Assembly: GCF_035984415.1 (NCBI RefSeq)
Contig: NZ_CP130720.1
Location: forward strand, 5,332,001-5,396,000
From: Streptomyces sp. NBC_01296
GTDB taxonomy: Bacteria; Actinomycetota; Actinomycetes; Streptomycetales; Streptomycetaceae
DNA: 64,000 bases
Direction: 5' to 3'
This document shows positions 62,826 through 64,000 of this stretch, piece after piece. Position 1 is the first letter of the stretch. The number at the start of each line of letters is the position of its first letter. The notes under the pieces were generated by a model that was not told the origin of the DNA, did not search any database, and saw only the letters and a program-made list of their open reading frames with translations. Both the position numbers and the translations under genes were made by a program.

Positions 62826-64000
62826 TGGCAACGAGTTTTGAAGGCTACTCGCACCAGAAGCTGCGCGAGATGAGGGCCTCGCTGGACCCGACTGCGGTCA
62901 AGGACCGTGCCGACCGCCTGCAGCAGGCGTCAAAGGACATCGCGAAGATCGCGGAGAAGCTGAAGAACCACCGCGTCACCGGCTGGGAGGGCGAAGCGGC
63001 CACGGTCTTCCAGGAATGGGTGGGCCGGGCCGGCAACGCGACGCTACGGCTGAGCGAATACAGCGCGACGGGCGCCCATTGGATGGGTGAGACCGTTCAG
63101 AAGATGATCGAGGCGCGGGACATGCCCGCCTACGACACGAGGTCCGCCGAGAACCTGGCAGCAGCTCTCAAGGCGCACAACGACCCGGACGCGCAGCAGA
63201 TTGCCCAGCAGGAGCGGAGCAAGCTCGACAAAGAACACAATGAGTCCATCAGGTTGATGAACAACCTGGCGCAGTCGTACGAGCTGTCGTACGGCGAGAT
63301 GAACAAGGCGGAGATCCCGACCTTCCCGCCGCCGCCGGCGCGGTTCGTGCCGCAGGATGTCTACGGCAGCGAGGACATGGAGCGGCCGGGATCCGGCGGA
63401 GGCGTTGGATCTGCCGGTTCGAACTCGTACGCGCCTCCGGCCCCTGAGTCCTCCTCGAACGAACCGGGTTGGGTGCCGGGCCATCAGCCGAAGGCGGACG
63501 GTACCCCGCCTCAGACGACTGTGCCCACGACCCTGCCCGGGATCCCGGACCGTAACGTGGACGTGGGCCTCGACCACGTTGCGACCCTGCCGCCGCCCAC
63601 GACGCTGCCCCCGACGACGGGCACACCGGTCCCCAACCTCCCCGTGGGCCCCGGACCCGGCCCTGTCGCTCCGCTCCCGCCCCTGGGGCTCCCTCCGATC
63701 ACCGGGAAGACGATTCCCGGATTCGGTCCGGGGCTCGGTCAGCTGCCGAACCTCGGTCCCGGCGGGAACGGCCTCAGCAAGGTCAACCCGATCGCTGGGC
63801 CGCCCCCGCGGGATTCCGGCATCATGGGCGGCCGCGCCGTGCCGACCAGCGGCCCCAACGCGGGTATCCCGCGCGGCACGGTCATCGGCACCGAAGGCAC
63901 GCAGACGGGCCGAGGCATGATGGGCGGTCCCCACGGTGGTGGCGGCGCCCACGCCGGCGGCGTGAGCGGTTCCCCGACGGCACGTCGGCTGGCCTCGGAG
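62825..64000 (+). CDS. WXG100-domain protein with proline-rich C-terminal region (truncated by window end)
   Basis: 392 residues up to the window edge, from the ATG at 62825. Residues about 8-95 form a WXG100-like helical hairpin with the motif VTGWEGEAATVFQEWVG (W-x-G at about 59-61). A second helical region with DPDAQQIAQQERSKLDKEHN follows, then a Pro/Gly/Thr-rich stretch (FPPPPARFVP, TTLPPTTGTPVP, LPPLGLPPITG). The end ...GSPTARRLASE resembles the C-terminal part of Streptomyces ESX-type substrates. Probably a secreted or surface-acting type VII substrate; the rest, and the secretion machinery, lie outside the window. Confidence 0.7.
   Translation, partial: MATSFEGYSHQKLREMRASLDPTAVKDRADRLQQASKDIAKIAEKLKNHRVTGWEGEAATVFQEWVGRAGNATLRLSEYSATGAHWMGETVQKMIEARDMPAYDTRSAENLAAALKAHNDPDAQQIAQQERSKLDKEHNESIRLMNNLAQSYELSYGEMNKAEIPTFPPPPARFVPQDVYGSEDMERPGSGGGVGSAGSNSYAPPAPESSSNEPGWVPGHQPKADGTPPQTTVPTTLPGIPDRNVDVGLDHVATLPPPTTLPPTTGTPVPNLPVGPGPGPVAPLPPLGLPPITGKTIPGFGPGLGQLPNLGPGGNGLSKVNPIAGPPPRDSGIMGGRAVPTSGPNAGIPRGTVIGTEGTQTGRGMMGGPHGGGGAHAGGVSGSPTARRLASE

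Overview
The window is a continuous stretch of high-GC actinobacterial chromosome. Codon use is strongly GC-biased at third positions, GTG starts and GAGG-type ribosome sites are common, genes are tightly coupled, and GC-rich hairpins separate them. Gene content and order (secA, a very large NAD-glutamate dehydrogenase, a pair of Hanks kinases, prfB, ftsEX, a PDZ/S41 protease, smpB-ssrA, narK-nnaR, helD, malic enzyme, an HU gene, murA) match the conserved core of a Streptomyces or close relative. I cannot name the species. No rRNA or tRNA genes, CRISPR arrays or transposases were seen.

Layout. 1-5.2 kb: an acetyltransferase fragment, secA and small conserved genes. 5.5-10.5 kb: NAD-glutamate dehydrogenase. 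10.6-13.2 kb: a polyol/teichoic-acid-type ABC exporter and a TetR regulator. 13.2-19.5 kb: a compact six-gene accessory operon (see below). 19.7-25.7 kb: a TagF-like bifunctional glycosyl/glycerophosphotransferase and a sugar ABC importer. 25.9-33.8 kb: an FHA/FtsK-like protein, two membrane Ser/Thr kinases (PkaA/PkaB type) and a 2-oxoglutarate oxygenase. 34-40.3 kb: prfB, zinc ribbon, ftsEX, S41 protease, smpB, tmRNA and a YefM/YoeB-type toxin-antitoxin pair. 40.3-46.7 kb: MFS pump with LysR regulator, nitrate transporter narK with the HemD-like regulator nnaR (both with GlnR-like boxes), GNAT, CGNR zinc finger. 46.8-56.2 kb: helD, a candidate small RNA, malic enzyme, HU, murA, YqgE, DUF3039, GH20 hexosaminidase. 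56.6-62.1 kb: a three-subunit xanthine-dehydrogenase-like molybdoenzyme. 62.3-64 kb: the start of a WXG100/type VII secretion locus.

The most unusual locus is the minus-strand operon 19538-13206. It encodes a haem-oxygenase-like diiron-type (HDO) protein, a D-2-hydroxyacid dehydrogenase, a FAD amino-acid oxidase, a small membrane protein, a NACHT-like P-loop NTPase, and a protein carrying the rest of a NACHT-type receptor fused to a formylglycine-generating-enzyme (FGE)-fold domain. The last two are joined by a TGATG overlap exactly where a single-chain NACHT protein would continue. The FGE domain lacks the catalytic cysteines. My inference is a split, signal-sensing STAND/NACHT module that controls or accompanies a small-molecule redox pathway; I know of no described system with this composition.

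Other notable points are: a xanthine-dehydrogenase-like catalytic subunit with alanine at the position of the catalytic glutamate; its Fe-S partner with a roughly 530-residue low-complexity N-terminal extension; helically phased repeats upstream of that operon; a tmRNA tag that appears to end in TLAA; and a structured intergenic RNA candidate between helD and the malic enzyme gene.
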